From: Haloarcula amylolytica JCM 13557
GTDB lineage: Archaea > Halobacteriota > Halobacteria > Halobacteriales > Haloarculaceae
DNA length: 32,160 nucleotides
Assembly: GCF_000336615.1 (NCBI RefSeq)
Contig: NZ_AOLW01000048.1
Span: 1 to 32,160 of the forward strand
Reading direction: 5' to 3'
A program made the translations under genes and the position numbers. The notes under the pieces are model-generated. The model did not search any database. It saw only the letters and a list, made by a program, of their open reading frames with translations, and was not told the origin of the DNA. Position 1 is the first letter of the stretch, and each line of letters starts with the position of its first letter. Positions 18,588 through 27,157 of this stretch are shown in pieces.

Positions 18588-19014
18588 TTAACTCGTCTTC
18601 CAGTTCCGCGAGTTCTGCATCGAGACCCTCGTCAGTACGATCTTCACCGATCTTTGTCTCGGGTTCTTCAGGCGTAGCATCCGTATCGCGGTGATGACCA
18701 AACATCCGGTGTGCTTGATTGTGATTAGCGACGTACCGTCGGATGTCCCCCCGTTCACCGAGGGCGTGGTAGTACCCATCGGCAGTTTTGCCGATGTAGT
18801 CCTCGTCATAGAGACGTTTGAGTGTGGTTGTAGCGGTCCCCCTGGGTATATCGAGGGCCTCTTTGATGTCTTGTGGAGAGTATCCCCACTCCGGATTCTG
18901 GTACAAATACACCACGATGTCTGATTTCGTGGTTCCCGGTCGGAGGGTTATCTCTGCATCGTGGTTTTCGAGGAACACCGGCATAGTGTAATCGAATGTA
19001 GCCAATTGTGTCAT
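18580..19014 (-). CDS. Winged-helix protein, antitoxin candidate for the MazF-like toxin
   Basis: 144 residues. I chose the ATG at 19014 (MTQLATFDYTMPVFLENHDA); the frame continues upstream to 19518, but that part reads through the opposite frame of other genes and is arginine-rich. Residues 23-85 are a MarR-like winged helix: LRPGTTKSDIVVYLYQNPEW, YSPQDIKEALDIPRGTATTT, LKRLYDEDYIGKTADGYYHA. The acidic C-terminus (LDAELAELEDELNG) could wrap the basic toxin. Using a winged helix rather than an AbrB-type MazE as partner is notable but known in haloarchaea. Confidence 0.7.
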   Translation of the reverse strand: MTQLATFDYTMPVFLENHDAEITLRPGTTKSDIVVYLYQNPEWGYSPQDIKEALDIPRGTATTTLKRLYDEDYIGKTADGYYHALGERGDIRRYVANHNQAHRMFGHHRDTDATPEEPETKIGEDRTDEGLDAELAELEDELNG

Positions 19015-19073
19015 ATAGATGTTTCGCCCAGTGCGGTGTGTTTGCTCAGGTTCTAAGCGGTACGACCGGTGTC

Positions 19074-19280
19074 TCAGTCGCCGATACCGGGTGACTGTTC
19101 GCTTTTGATTTCCTCGGCTCGTTCGGTGGTGATATCGTTGATACTGAGGATATAGGTCCAGGTACACTGGGCGCCCGGACAGCCCATCATGTTCCGGTGG
19201 ACACGTCCTTCCTCCTGATCGTACACCCACCGGACTTTGATGCCGCAATACGGACAATCGACTGCGATCTCCAGTGGCAT
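19074..19280 (-). CDS. Small zinc-finger protein
   Basis: 68 residues starting MPLEIAVDCPYCGIKVRWVY. Four cysteines are spaced as a zinc ribbon: C9 and C12 (CPYC), C34 and C39 (CPGAQC), with His28 between. No enzymatic motif. It begins in an ATGA overlap with the upstream 145-residue gene, and its end is 59 bases before the winged-helix gene, so these two and the toxin pair may share a transcript. Function unknown; such small zinc proteins are frequent on haloarchaeal plasmids and viruses. Confidence 0.6.
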   Translation of the reverse strand: MPLEIAVDCPYCGIKVRWVYDQEEGRVHRNMMGCPGAQCTWTYILSINDITTERAEEIKSEQSPGIGD

Positions 19281-19717
19281 TATTTCGACGTTTGCGTAAC
19301 GATGAGGTAGACGCCTGCCGATTCCGGGATGGAGTGAGTGAGGGACATATTCTCCGACGCGTGTAACCACCCAGCGTGAATCCCCTCGACCTTTTTCTCG
19401 TACAGTTGTGCCGGATGTCGGTCGTCGTCTGTGTGGTCGACGAGTGTGTACTCTCCGGGCGGGAACACGTCACCGAACCATACCGCACCGCTCTCTTTTC
19501 GCCGGAGCCATCCGACAACGCGGCCAGAGACTGTTAGTTCTGGCCTGCCAGGGTCTGTCTCATCATACATCCATTCGGTTCTCAGTTCCACCGAACTCTC
19601 CTCGTTCAGCTCCGACCTACCGGAGTTCGAACGGGTCGTCGTTGTTCCATTATGTCGGTCTGTATCGCGGCTCTGCTCTGTCACGGGTAGACAAATGAGA
19701 TGTGGACACAACAACAA
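19280..19717 (-). CDS. Hypothetical protein of the toxin-pair cluster
   Basis: Up to 145 residues, not recognised. The C-terminal 95 residues look like a folded beta-rich domain (ELTVSGRVVGWLRRKESGAV, WFGDVFPPGEYTLVDHTDDD, SAGVYLIVTQTSK). The first 45 residues are polar and low in structure, and the ATG at 19717 is uncertain; another start is the Met before YDETDPGRPEL. The ATGA overlap with the zinc-finger gene supports a real gene. Confidence 0.5.
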   Translation of the reverse strand: MLLCPHLICLPVTEQSRDTDRHNGTTTTRSNSGRSELNEESSVELRTEWMYDETDPGRPELTVSGRVVGWLRRKESGAVWFGDVFPPGEYTLVDHTDDDRHPAQLYEKKVEGIHAGWLHASENMSLTHSIPESAGVYLIVTQTSK

Positions 19718-20112
19718 TCAGTGATTGCGGGTGCGTCGGTCGTGTCGGTAGAAGACTCGTGCTCACGTACGTATGAGGAAGCACGTTGACCACCGGGCGC
19801 AATAGCCTATTGATGGTGCATTTGACGAGTGTGGGGTTAACTACGACCGAAAGCGGAAGAAATTCGAGAGGTCACCGACAGCCGACTGGTAGCCGTACCA
19901 CAGCATCGCGCGTTCCGTGCTCAGCGGAAGACACTCGGGGCAGGATTTCCAGAACCGTACCAACATTTGTGCCCAGCATCAACGCAGCGGCGCGTTAATG
20001 GGGTTACGAAGAGTGTCCAGCCCTGCTGTACGCTGGATCGTTTTTACGTGCTTCCTCGACGATACTGAGCGAACGGCCCACCGAGCTTCCAACCGTTTGC
20101 GGACGATTTCCG
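19718..20112. other. Intergenic stretch without a recognised gene
   Basis: Only short frames without family resemblance (for example + strand 19786-19998). The composition is mixed and the stretch may be residue of rearrangements. It contains the upstream region of the minus-strand 19717 gene and the downstream region of the minus-strand 20586 gene. Confidence 0.45.
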
Positions 20113-20586
20113 TCAGTCGGCCTCTTCATCAAGTCGGAACGTCGCACGAACCGACGCCGGGAGCGGTGGCCGTGGAGCTGTCTCGTGTCGTTCGATCTTC
20201 TCGGGTTTCCGCGTTTTCTGGTGCACCGCTCGTGCCATCGGGACGCCCTTGAGGTAGTTGAAATCGCCGAGGATATCCGCACCGTATTCGGTAAACCCGT
20301 AGAATTTCCAGGGGAGCCCGCGCTGCTGTTTATTTGGCGGATAGTCATAGATTGCCAGGATCTCCGCGTCGACGAGTACCGCCAGTTGCTCGTCGACCGT
20401 CTTTTTCGATTTACTCGGGATGAGGTGATTGATCTCATCCGCTGAGGCGAGGGCTGCTGGATGCCCCAGGAGCGCCTGAATGATGCTGTGGCGAGTCTCC
20501 TGGGACAGCAACGCCATCAATTCCCGCTGCCGTTCTAACGGGTTTTCCTCCCTGTCAGCATTCGAGTCGGGAGAGATTTCGGCCAT
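20113..20586 (-). CDS. ArsR-like winged-helix transcriptional regulator
   Basis: 157 residues from MAEISPDSNADREENPLERQ. The winged helix covers residues 22-90: RQRELMALLSQETRHSIIQA, LASADEINHLIPSKSKKTVD, EQLAVLVDAEILAIYDYPPN. A second part GLPWKFYGFTEYGADILGDF continues the domain and is common in haloarchaeal ArsR-like proteins. I chose 20586 over the in-frame ATG 30 bases earlier because the TATA box at 20631-20644 would place transcription start at about 20610. It is divergent to the unknown gene at 20678. Confidence 0.8.
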   Translation of the reverse strand: MAEISPDSNADREENPLERQRELMALLSQETRHSIIQALLGHPAALASADEINHLIPSKSKKTVDEQLAVLVDAEILAIYDYPPNKQQRGLPWKFYGFTEYGADILGDFNYLKGVPMARAVHQKTRKPEKIERHETAPRPPLPASVRATFRLDEEAD

Positions 20587-20630
20587 AGTATCTACACGTA
20601 CAGTACCAGCCCGCATAAGCGTACGGGATT

Positions 20631-20644
20631 GACTTTTATAAGTC
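20631..20644. promoter_or_regulatory. Palindromic TATA box of a divergent promoter
   Basis: gacttttataagtc is an inverted repeat (gactt/aagtc) whose centre reads as a TATA box on both strands. It is 45 bases from the minus-strand ATG (20586) and 34 bases from the plus-strand ATG (20678), so one element could serve both genes and be an operator for the ArsR-like protein. Confidence 0.55.
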
Positions 20645-20677
20645 AGACCAGTATGGTTATACTCTCATATTCCCATA

Positions 20678-21433
20678 ATGGTCGATATGGCGAAGATACC
20701 TGAGAACACGGACGAGCTCACGGACTTCATCTTGGACGACGTTCTCTACGGCTTGGAGCTTGATCCGATAGATAGCGAACGGCTCCTCTCGTACATGCGA
20801 GAACGCCACGAACACCTATTCGGTCCGCATTCGACGTATTTCGTGCTGGGAAGCTACGAATCCCCGTTCAAGTACCGACTTGATGACGCGCTTGACGTAC
20901 TGAACTACCGTCACGATGCCTACGCCTACCTCCTCGCCACGCAACCCGATCTCAACATGTCGGATGCCGTCCCGGATCTCAAGGTGAAGTTTTTTCTCCA
21001 CGCCCTCTACGCAGATGCAATTCCACTCATTCTTGAACACGATACTGGCGAGGCAGTTGCCGAATTTGGGCGCATTGAACGCCCGACACTGCTTGACCGC
21101 ACGTATCTCTTCCCGCGGGCGCTTGAAGAGCACTTCAATGATGAGTCCCTCCTCACAACACGAGACGCAGTGCGTGCTCGTGCCATAGAGTTAGCCTATC
21201 ACGCTGCAGATATCGACGAAGGACTTGCTGCGCTCGCTGAACGCGCTCGTGACAATGGGCTGAGCATCTCGACACAGGAGCTCGGATCGTATCTGGACTC
21301 CGAACTCAACGGTCGCACACCCTCGTATAGCGGCGTGATAACTGATTCTCTCAGCCATCTTGACGCACTGGATCAATGTTTTTCGTGGACGACGACCGAA
21401 GAACTTGAAGAGCAACTGTCACATGTTCCGTGA
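20678..21433 (+). CDS. Hypothetical helical protein divergent to ArsR-like regulator
   Basis: 251 residues, not recognised. It is soluble, acidic and mostly helical (ELTDFILDDVLYGLELDPID, RLLSYMRERHEHLFGPHSTY, VRARAIELAYHAADIDEGLA), without membrane segments, cysteine clusters or a nucleotide-binding loop. A second possible start is at 20687 (MAKIPENTDE). It shares the palindromic promoter with the regulator, which probably controls it. Such a divergent unknown beside an ArsR-like gene could be an effector, but the sequence gives no activity. Confidence 0.7.
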   Translation: MVDMAKIPENTDELTDFILDDVLYGLELDPIDSERLLSYMRERHEHLFGPHSTYFVLGSYESPFKYRLDDALDVLNYRHDAYAYLLATQPDLNMSDAVPDLKVKFFLHALYADAIPLILEHDTGEAVAEFGRIERPTLLDRTYLFPRALEEHFNDESLLTTRDAVRARAIELAYHAADIDEGLAALAERARDNGLSISTQELGSYLDSELNGRTPSYSGVITDSLSHLDALDQCFSWTTTEELEEQLSHVP

Positions 21434-21614
21434 TTGGTCAATCAAAACGACAGTTTCGAGGACGCTTCGAGAGCTACACGAAGCCGCAGAAGACAACCCG
21501 AGCACCATCACCGATCCCGAGAATCTGCCGTAATCGTAGTCGGACAGGTGTCGTTTCTACGAGACGAGAATCGCGGTTCCGCAGGGTACAAACCCGAAAA
21601 TTCGAGGTAGTTCC

Positions 21615-22010
21615 TCAGGATCTGGTCAGCAGCAACAAGTGTAAGAACACTCCTGCGACATCTTCCAATTGCTCACCGGGTGCGACCCGCGTCTGCTGTG
21701 CATCGTACTCGATGACGCCTGCATCTGCGAGTGCGCTCAGGTGAGTGTTCCGGAGAGACTCACGGATGTTCCGGTAGTCGTCTCCCGTCGCTTCCTCGAT
21801 GCTGTATCCCTGAGTGACTGCAGTCACCCACCGAGCTACTTCCGACATCGTAGTCCACTCGTTCTGTTCGCACGTGAGCATGTAGAGGACGACGAGTTGA
21901 CGCCGCCGGTTCATCAGTAGCGAACAGACGGTGCTGACCTCTTCGTGGCGAGCACTGGCCGCGACGAGCTCGCCAAGCGGCGTCCACCAGGTCGGTTGGT
22001 CGTCAGACAT
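21615..22010 (-). CDS. DUF7344-like winged-helix protein
   Basis: 131 residues from MSDDQPTWWTPLGELVAASA. The core MNRRRQLVVLYMLTCEQNEW, TTMSEVARWVTAVTQGYSIE and LRNTHLSALADAGVIEYDAQ is the pattern I know as DUF7344, a haloarchaeal winged-helix family. It ends RVAPGEQLEDVAGVFLHLLL. I chose 22010 because the extra N-terminal residues in the longer frame are low in family resemblance. Target genes unknown. Confidence 0.75.
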   Translation of the reverse strand: MSDDQPTWWTPLGELVAASARHEEVSTVCSLLMNRRRQLVVLYMLTCEQNEWTTMSEVARWVTAVTQGYSIEEATGDDYRNIRESLRNTHLSALADAGVIEYDAQQTRVAPGEQLEDVAGVFLHLLLLTRS

Positions 22011-22746
22011 AGTACCGACCTCTACGGCTGCAAATCTGTCTGCTGATCGGAAGGGGGTTGGTTGTCTGTCGCTCGGTTCGACTGTGTCGTGGGACACGAA
22101 GCTTCAGGTGTCCACCATCCCCGCAGAGGGGCTGACGGACAGAGTTATCACTCCGTGACCGGTTAGAGTCTGATGCTGTCATACAGGCAGCGTTGGTTCC
22201 CGGTGCGATGACACCGGGGGCCGTTTTGAGGCCATCGGCGATTGCTGGTTGATTATAAAATAGATTTGTATATCTACTCAGAATGCGGCGAAATGTAACT
22301 GCGACGAACGAGAGAGGACCAGCAATCTACTTGGGTTGATTCCCCAGTTCAGAGCCCTGATCTTCTTGATGGGGGTCTCTCTGGCTGAAGCCCGCTATGT
22401 GCTGGATTATCTCTGTTTTCCCGTTTACCGTGGAATTGGAAGCTAGTTTATCGGGGAAGTATTCGGTGCCAAGTGATGTTTCTGTGCTCGTATCTAACCC
22501 TCCGAAATGTGGATTGAATCGGTCCAGAACGGAGTCTCTCGGATTCTTTCGGAACGATATTTGGCATTTCCTTTAGGCATATATACGTCTTTTTCGAATT
22601 TACACATATATTAGATCCTCACGTATCTTGATTCTCTTCTTTTTATTTTGAGAGAGGTCCAGCGAATACACAAAATCCGAAATAATATAATTAGATTCGT
22701 CGAGACGTGGCAAGGACTTTTACAAAATGGGAAAGGATTGGTAGCC
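22011..22746. other. Long AT-rich intergenic stretch with hairpins
   Basis: No gene is recognised in 736 bases. At 22199-22218 arms cccggtg and caccggg pair around a 6-base loop and are followed by ggccgttttgaggcc, which can form a second hairpin with a T-run loop, so a terminator or structured RNA is possible. From about 22550 to 22745 the sequence is strongly AT-rich and unlike its surroundings. It may hold the attachment site or control region of the second integrase module. Confidence 0.5.
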
Positions 22747-23136
22747 ATGGGTCGCGACAACCGAATCAGAATCTCGGCGGGCGTTGACCGAGTCAAGAGT
22801 ATCACTGCCCCACCCGAAGAACTCGACAAGTGGGAGGACTGGAAGAACGAACTCGGCATGACTCGGTCGAAGTTTGTGCGGTGTGCAGTCAGTGCCGGCG
22901 TCTCGAAAATCGATCCACCCTCGTTCGGTGATTCGTACGATGACGACAAGCGATCGTATCGGTCGGAGATCAAGGAAGCGATACGAGGCGATGCGCGGGA
23001 TGCGGACGACGTCGTTGAGGCCGTGTTGGAGGACGTCGCCGACGACGTCCGTGCGGAACTTCAAGGGATGATCGATACCGGGCAGGTGACCATGAGCGTG
23101 TACGACGGACTCGTCATCGACAGTGATGACGAATGA
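22747..23136 (+). CDS. Ribbon-helix-helix-like protein, accessory of integrase 2
   Basis: 129 residues from MGRDNRIRISAGVDRVKSIT. The segment RIRISAGV plus DWKNELGMTRSKFVRCAVSA fits a ribbon-helix-helix domain. The rest is acidic and helical (ADDVVEAVLEDVADDVRAEL). I chose 22747 rather than 22648, since the 33 extra residues are encoded in AT-rich sequence and are basic. It overlaps the integrase by ATGA, the same arrangement as 14422/15147 although the two accessory proteins are not close in sequence. Confidence 0.65.
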   Translation: MGRDNRIRISAGVDRVKSITAPPEELDKWEDWKNELGMTRSKFVRCAVSAGVSKIDPPSFGDSYDDDKRSYRSEIKEAIRGDARDADDVVEAVLEDVADDVRAELQGMIDTGQVTMSVYDGLVIDSDDE

Positions 23137-24164
23137 CCGGGTTCAACAGAGAACGACTTGACGAACTCCCGGAGGAGTATGCCAACCTGATCGGGAAGTT
23201 CGAGACGTACAAGAACGACACGGGCAAGCAATCCGGGACGGTGCAAACGTATCTGGTTCGAGTCACGGACTTCTTCGAGTGGCTCGTCGACCATGGCAAC
23301 ACACCGCCTGTCGATGATCTCAACGACAGACACGCGATCAGATACACCAGGTGGGCCGAATCTCACTACTCGGCCGCGACGTATCGTTCTCGTATCATCA
23401 CGACCAAAAACATGTTCGAGGTGGTGGAGACTCTTAACGGCAGTATCTGGAAACGACCCAAGGACGGACTCCCGGACTCACAGGAGGTAAGGGACAGTAA
23501 CAAACATGGTCGGGAACTCGACGCGACCGACATGTCGGCATTCTTCCAGTCCATCAGAGACCCGCTCTGGCACGCGTTCTTCCTCACGTTGCTCAAGCTC
23601 CTCGTCCGAAACGGCGAGGCGACGAACATCCGTCTGTCAGAAGTCCATATCGACGACCCGGACATCTACCAGCTCTACGATGACCTCGACATCACGTATT
23701 GTTCGGCGGTCGCCAATTCACCGGATTCGATATACATCCCATCCGATAGAGAGGGAAACAAGCGGAGATCGAGCACCCGGATTCCCATCGACTCGGAACT
23801 CAAAGCCGCGCTCATCCGGTGGCTCACGGTACGGCCGACGACCGAAGCGTCGCTGTCGGACCCACAGACACTGTTCGTTTCCCTCGGTGACAACTGGGGG
23901 CAGCCGCTGTCACCATCGTCCGTGGGCATTGCGTTCGCAGAACTAGCACCCGAGTCCTGGCGGTCAGGGGATGATCCGTTCACGCCCCATAACTTCCGGC
24001 ACTGGAGCAATCGGAAACTGCGAGGCAAGATAACCGATGACCTCCTGAGTTATCTGCGTGGTGACGCCGAGGATATGCTCGCTCACTACGACGACCTGAT
24101 CGCAGAGTACGATGAGCGCGTGCGGAAGCCGTACGTTCGGCATATCCCTTCCATCTATCTTTGA
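23133..24164 (+). CDS. Tyrosine recombinase / integrase (element 2)
   Basis: 343 residues. The N-terminal core-binding domain runs about 10-110 (TVQTYLVRVTDFFEWLVDHG). Catalytic residues: Arg159 (KLLVRNGEATNIRL), then His286-x-x-Arg289 (TPHNFRHWSNRKL). In place of the Gly-His box it has Arg309-Gly-Asp (SYLRGDAEDM), and the nucleophile is probably Tyr334 (RVRKPYVRHI). I recall the RGD form from a haloarchaeal integrase subgroup. It is clearly different from integrase 1 and represents an independent element. Confidence 0.88.
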   Translation: MTGFNRERLDELPEEYANLIGKFETYKNDTGKQSGTVQTYLVRVTDFFEWLVDHGNTPPVDDLNDRHAIRYTRWAESHYSAATYRSRIITTKNMFEVVETLNGSIWKRPKDGLPDSQEVRDSNKHGRELDATDMSAFFQSIRDPLWHAFFLTLLKLLVRNGEATNIRLSEVHIDDPDIYQLYDDLDITYCSAVANSPDSIYIPSDREGNKRRSSTRIPIDSELKAALIRWLTVRPTTEASLSDPQTLFVSLGDNWGQPLSPSSVGIAFAELAPESWRSGDDPFTPHNFRHWSNRKLRGKITDDLLSYLRGDAEDMLAHYDDLIAEYDERVRKPYVRHIPSIYL

Positions 24165-24394
24165 GGAATTGGGGCTCCGTCGAAAACGGGTCGGAACTGA
24201 ATAAATAACTTAGATCGGAAATCGGCAAGAGCGTCTCTATCCGGTAACTTTGGTACTATTGGGTTCAAAGCATTATTTATTTTCGCCATTTTAAAATGTG
24301 GGATAATTCCGAAACTGGTACTTCTAGCTGATTTTTTGTTCCAGAAACATTTCGCTGGCTCACAGTTATACCGATGAACCACAGAATGCTATGC

Positions 24395-24700
24395 ATGGCA
24401 TCGCACAGTTCCTCCCAGACAGGAGGTGAAATTCCAACCGAGTCGAAAACTATCGTTCATATCAACAAAGATGGGAGAATTGTAATATCCCGTGACGTAC
24501 GGCGGGTGCTAGATATCGAGCAAGATCGTGCACAAATCGAGGTACGGTACAATGGAACAACTGCACAGGGAATCATTAGCATCGACGAGTTAGGTCGAGC
24601 GACGCTACCAGTTCAGATGCGGCGATACTTAGGGCTCGAAGGTAAGGAAGCAGATCTACAGGTGGTCGTGTCCCAAATTAGCTCTTCGAGCGTGTCATAG
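24395..24700 (+). CDS. Protein with two AbrB-like (swapped-hairpin) repeats
   Basis: 101 residues. Two similar blocks follow each other: INKDGRIVISRDVRRVLDIE ... and SIDELGRATLPVQMRRYLGL ..., both with the G-R-(I/A)-x-(I/L)-x-x-x-(V/M)-R-R pattern of AbrB/SpoVT DNA-binding hairpins. AbrB domains normally dimerise; two in one chain could form the unit alone. I chose the third ATG because a TATA-like ttata at 24366-24370 lies about 27 bases upstream, the spacing expected for a leaderless transcript. No toxin gene follows it, so it is a lone antitoxin or regulator. Confidence 0.65.
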   Translation: MASHSSSQTGGEIPTESKTIVHINKDGRIVISRDVRRVLDIEQDRAQIEVRYNGTTAQGIISIDELGRATLPVQMRRYLGLEGKEADLQVVVSQISSSSVS

Positions 24701-24737
24701 AATTCATCTCATAGCTTCTCCTGTCAAGGAGCGTTTC

Positions 24738-25011
24738 CTCTCTCGTAGTTGGTGATGGCAACGACGAGCCGTAGGCAGAGCGCGACGAACACTTCTATTC
24801 GTGCGTGGACGCGGCCTCAGGCGCGGACGTGCCCGAGGCCGCAGTCCTTGACCGCATCGTTGGTTCGTTCGACTACTGTCCGGTGGTTGTACGTCTCGTT
24901 CAAGATGATTGTTTTAACTGAACGTCCCGACTATGTTCCTCGATGCGGTCTTCGACCCTGTACTCGATATCTTTCGGATCGTCAGGTTTCGCGGATTGTA
25001 GCGATATTCAC
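24738..25011 (-). pseudogene. Decayed DDE transposase, C-terminal remnant
   Basis: On the minus strand the sequence reads KPDDPKDIEYRVEDRIEEHS, then after a one-base frameshift NETYNHRTVVERTNDAVKDC and GLGHVRA, a TGA stop (CGA changed to TGA), then GRVHARIEVFVALCLRLVVA. This is the end of a haloarchaeal DDE transposase (Glu of VERTN is the likely catalytic residue). Frameshift and nonsense codon show it is dead. The family name is left open. Confidence 0.65.
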
Positions 25012-25039
25012 ACAGCCGTCACGATCGGCAGAGGGCACA

Positions 25040-25320
25040 AGCTCCCCGTCACTACGTCGAAGATACCGGTGCTGACCACGACAAACTCAGCTATTTCTGG
25101 TTCGTCGAAGATTCTCTCACTTCGACGGGTAAAGCACTATCAACAGAACAGTTCAGTCAAAAGGTCGATCTCGATATTTTACTTAGCTATCATGATACCG
25201 CTGATCACGCGACAGCTTCGTCCCAATACCGCTGCCGAGTACCATTAACCGCCGCGCTAGAGAACACGGCAGCAAATTCAAGCAGTTTCTTCTCGACTAG
25301 TCTGCGACACAGACGCTGAC
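25040..25320 (+). pseudogene. Open frame of unrecognised, probably decayed coding sequence
   Basis: The + strand frame around 25050-25315 reads, for example, DHDKLSYFWFVEDSLTSTGK and QKVDLDILLSYHDTADHATA. The composition is protein-like, but there is no start and I recognise no family. It lies between two transposase remnants and is most likely a third fragment. Confidence 0.35.
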
Positions 25321-25561
25321 GCCGTCGTTGTCGACGGCGCAAAGTGTCTCAGCCAAGATGATAACCGTTCGTACCACTCTGTCCAAGCCACGCTTGGTGA
25401 AGATGTCAGCGAGAAACTACGCCCCCCTACTGAACCTGCCGGTCAACGTTAACTGGGACGAGACAGCTGCCACCCTCAACAATATTGACGCAGCCACTGA
25501 CGACGTGACGGTCGTCAATAACTTTGATAACGGTATTGTTACGGCCAATGAATTGGCCTAA
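25301..25561 (+). pseudogene. Decayed transposase core, ISH6-like
   Basis: One frame reads CDTDADAVVVDGAKCLSQDD and NRSYHSVQATLGEDVSEKLR; it then shifts and continues VNVNWDETAATLNNIDAATD and DVTVVNNFDNGIVTANELA. The spacing of the VVVDG, TLG, VNVNW and VTVV..FDNGIV blocks resembles ISH6-type transposases as I remember them. The N- and C-terminal parts are missing and a frameshift splits the rest, so it is dead. Confidence 0.45.
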
Positions 25562-25821
25562 AAGAATCAGATTGAAAGCCGATTCTCGTTCTATAATTAT
25601 TCTACAACTCTATCAAATATCTGGCGCATCAAGCGTTGGTTGTTCTTATTTAGTTATCACAACGATTGAGGCAAGCTCCCTTGTTATCATTAGCGCGCTC
25701 GTCCACGAGGCAGTCAAGAACAATACCAACAACGATTGGGTACTTGAGAGTACAAGTTCGAGCCGTATCGATAAGGATGATCTGTTATTAATGAGGCTAT
25801 TTTTGTAAATTCAGACGAATT

Positions 25822-26913
25822 TTAGAATAACTTAAACACCTTCTTTACTAGTGTGAGTGCACCTTGATCCCACGCCACACGATGATCTTTTCCGGTCGTC
25901 TCACCACTCTCTTCGTAGTTCCCTAAATACCACTCATAAGTGTCTACCAACGCCTCCTGATTAGAGTATTCTGGCTCCCAGCCGAGGTCACAGAGCTTCT
26001 CGACAGAAACATACGAATCTTCGTGAGCCGTCTCGTAAACCCACGGATACAGCGGTGACAAGTTGAGTTGGTTCAACACTCGGAGCGCAAATCTGCTTAG
26101 GGCTGCTGGCGTGCCGACTACTCGCTTGCCCGTGCCAGCTACATCAATCGGTGCTTGGAAGTCCTCTTTCATCGTATTATACTCTGTCGCCCCGACATTA
26201 AACATGTCATTTACATCACTTTTGTTCAGCATAAACATCAGATCGATTGCTCGGACAAAATCATGAACGTGGAGTAATTGGTACTTGTTGTTTCCCCACC
26301 CAACCATCGGGATATTGGCCCCATTCTCAATCCAATCGAATAAAACTTGGAACACCCCAAGCCGTTGCGGCCCAATAAATGTTTTTGGGCGGAGAATGGG
26401 CACACACATCCCCATCCGACGAAAGTCCTTACAGATTTTCTCCGCCTCGATTTTGGCATCTCCATATGGCCCGACCCCATCTAACGGGGACTCCTCTGTA
26501 ATCGGGTGCGTGTCGTGCGTGCCATAGACCGCCGTAGAAGAAATGTATACAACTCGTTCGACATCTTGTTTCTTTGCGGCCCACAAGACAGACCGGGTTC
26601 CCTCAACCGTTACGTCCCAGATCTTGTCGTCATCCCATAACGGGAGTGCCGCCGCACTGTGGACGATTACATCTGCGTCAGCATCCACAATTGCCTGGGA
26701 AACCCTCTCTTCATCACGAACATCGCCCTCAAAGTACTTGATCCCTTCTGTATCGTCTTCTTTATTGAACGGTTTGAGATCAAGTGCCGTTACGTCCCAC
26801 CCGTTATCTGAAAAATATTGGCACGTGTGAAGTCCTAAAAAACCAGTACCACCTGTGACCAGTACAGAATCATACTGTGTCTCCTGAGGTCGATCCGTTT
26901 GTGTTGCACTCAT
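25822..26913 (-). CDS. NAD-dependent epimerase/dehydratase (extended SDR)
   Basis: 363 residues. The Rossmann nucleotide-binding motif GGTGFLG is at residues 21-27 (SVLVTGGTGFLGLHTCQYFS), Asp of LDLKPF follows strand 2, and the catalytic YxxxK is Tyr160/Lys164 (GPYGDAKIEAEK) after the SSTAVYG strand. Substrates of this family are usually nucleotide sugars. I chose 26913 because a TATA-like tatttt lies about 33 bases upstream on the minus strand. It is the nearest metabolic gene to the lipid-sugar operon at 27909 but is separated from it by the IS6 element and reads the other way. Confidence 0.85.
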   Translation of the reverse strand: MSATQTDRPQETQYDSVLVTGGTGFLGLHTCQYFSDNGWDVTALDLKPFNKEDDTEGIKYFEGDVRDEERVSQAIVDADADVIVHSAAALPLWDDDKIWDVTVEGTRSVLWAAKKQDVERVVYISSTAVYGTHDTHPITEESPLDGVGPYGDAKIEAEKICKDFRRMGMCVPILRPKTFIGPQRLGVFQVLFDWIENGANIPMVGWGNNKYQLLHVHDFVRAIDLMFMLNKSDVNDMFNVGATEYNTMKEDFQAPIDVAGTGKRVVGTPAALSRFALRVLNQLNLSPLYPWVYETAHEDSYVSVEKLCDLGWEPEYSNQEALVDTYEWYLGNYEESGETTGKDHRVAWDQGALTLVKKVFKLF

Positions 26914-27157
26914 TATATTGGCCAAATCAGCGTAATGGCTTCATATTTTTCATTCCCTTACTACACCGCATTGCCCAACCATATCTGAATGAGAGATCCG
27001 GTGAAAATACCGGTCACCTCCGGGAGTGATACTCATAGGATGTATTCCCGAACCACCTATTATTGCTGGGCTCACCGAGGTTCCGCTTGTCGGGGTCGCT
27101 CTCTCAACAGAGCCACCCCTTCTACTCTAGGCATATACACTCTTTCGGAGTCGGATC

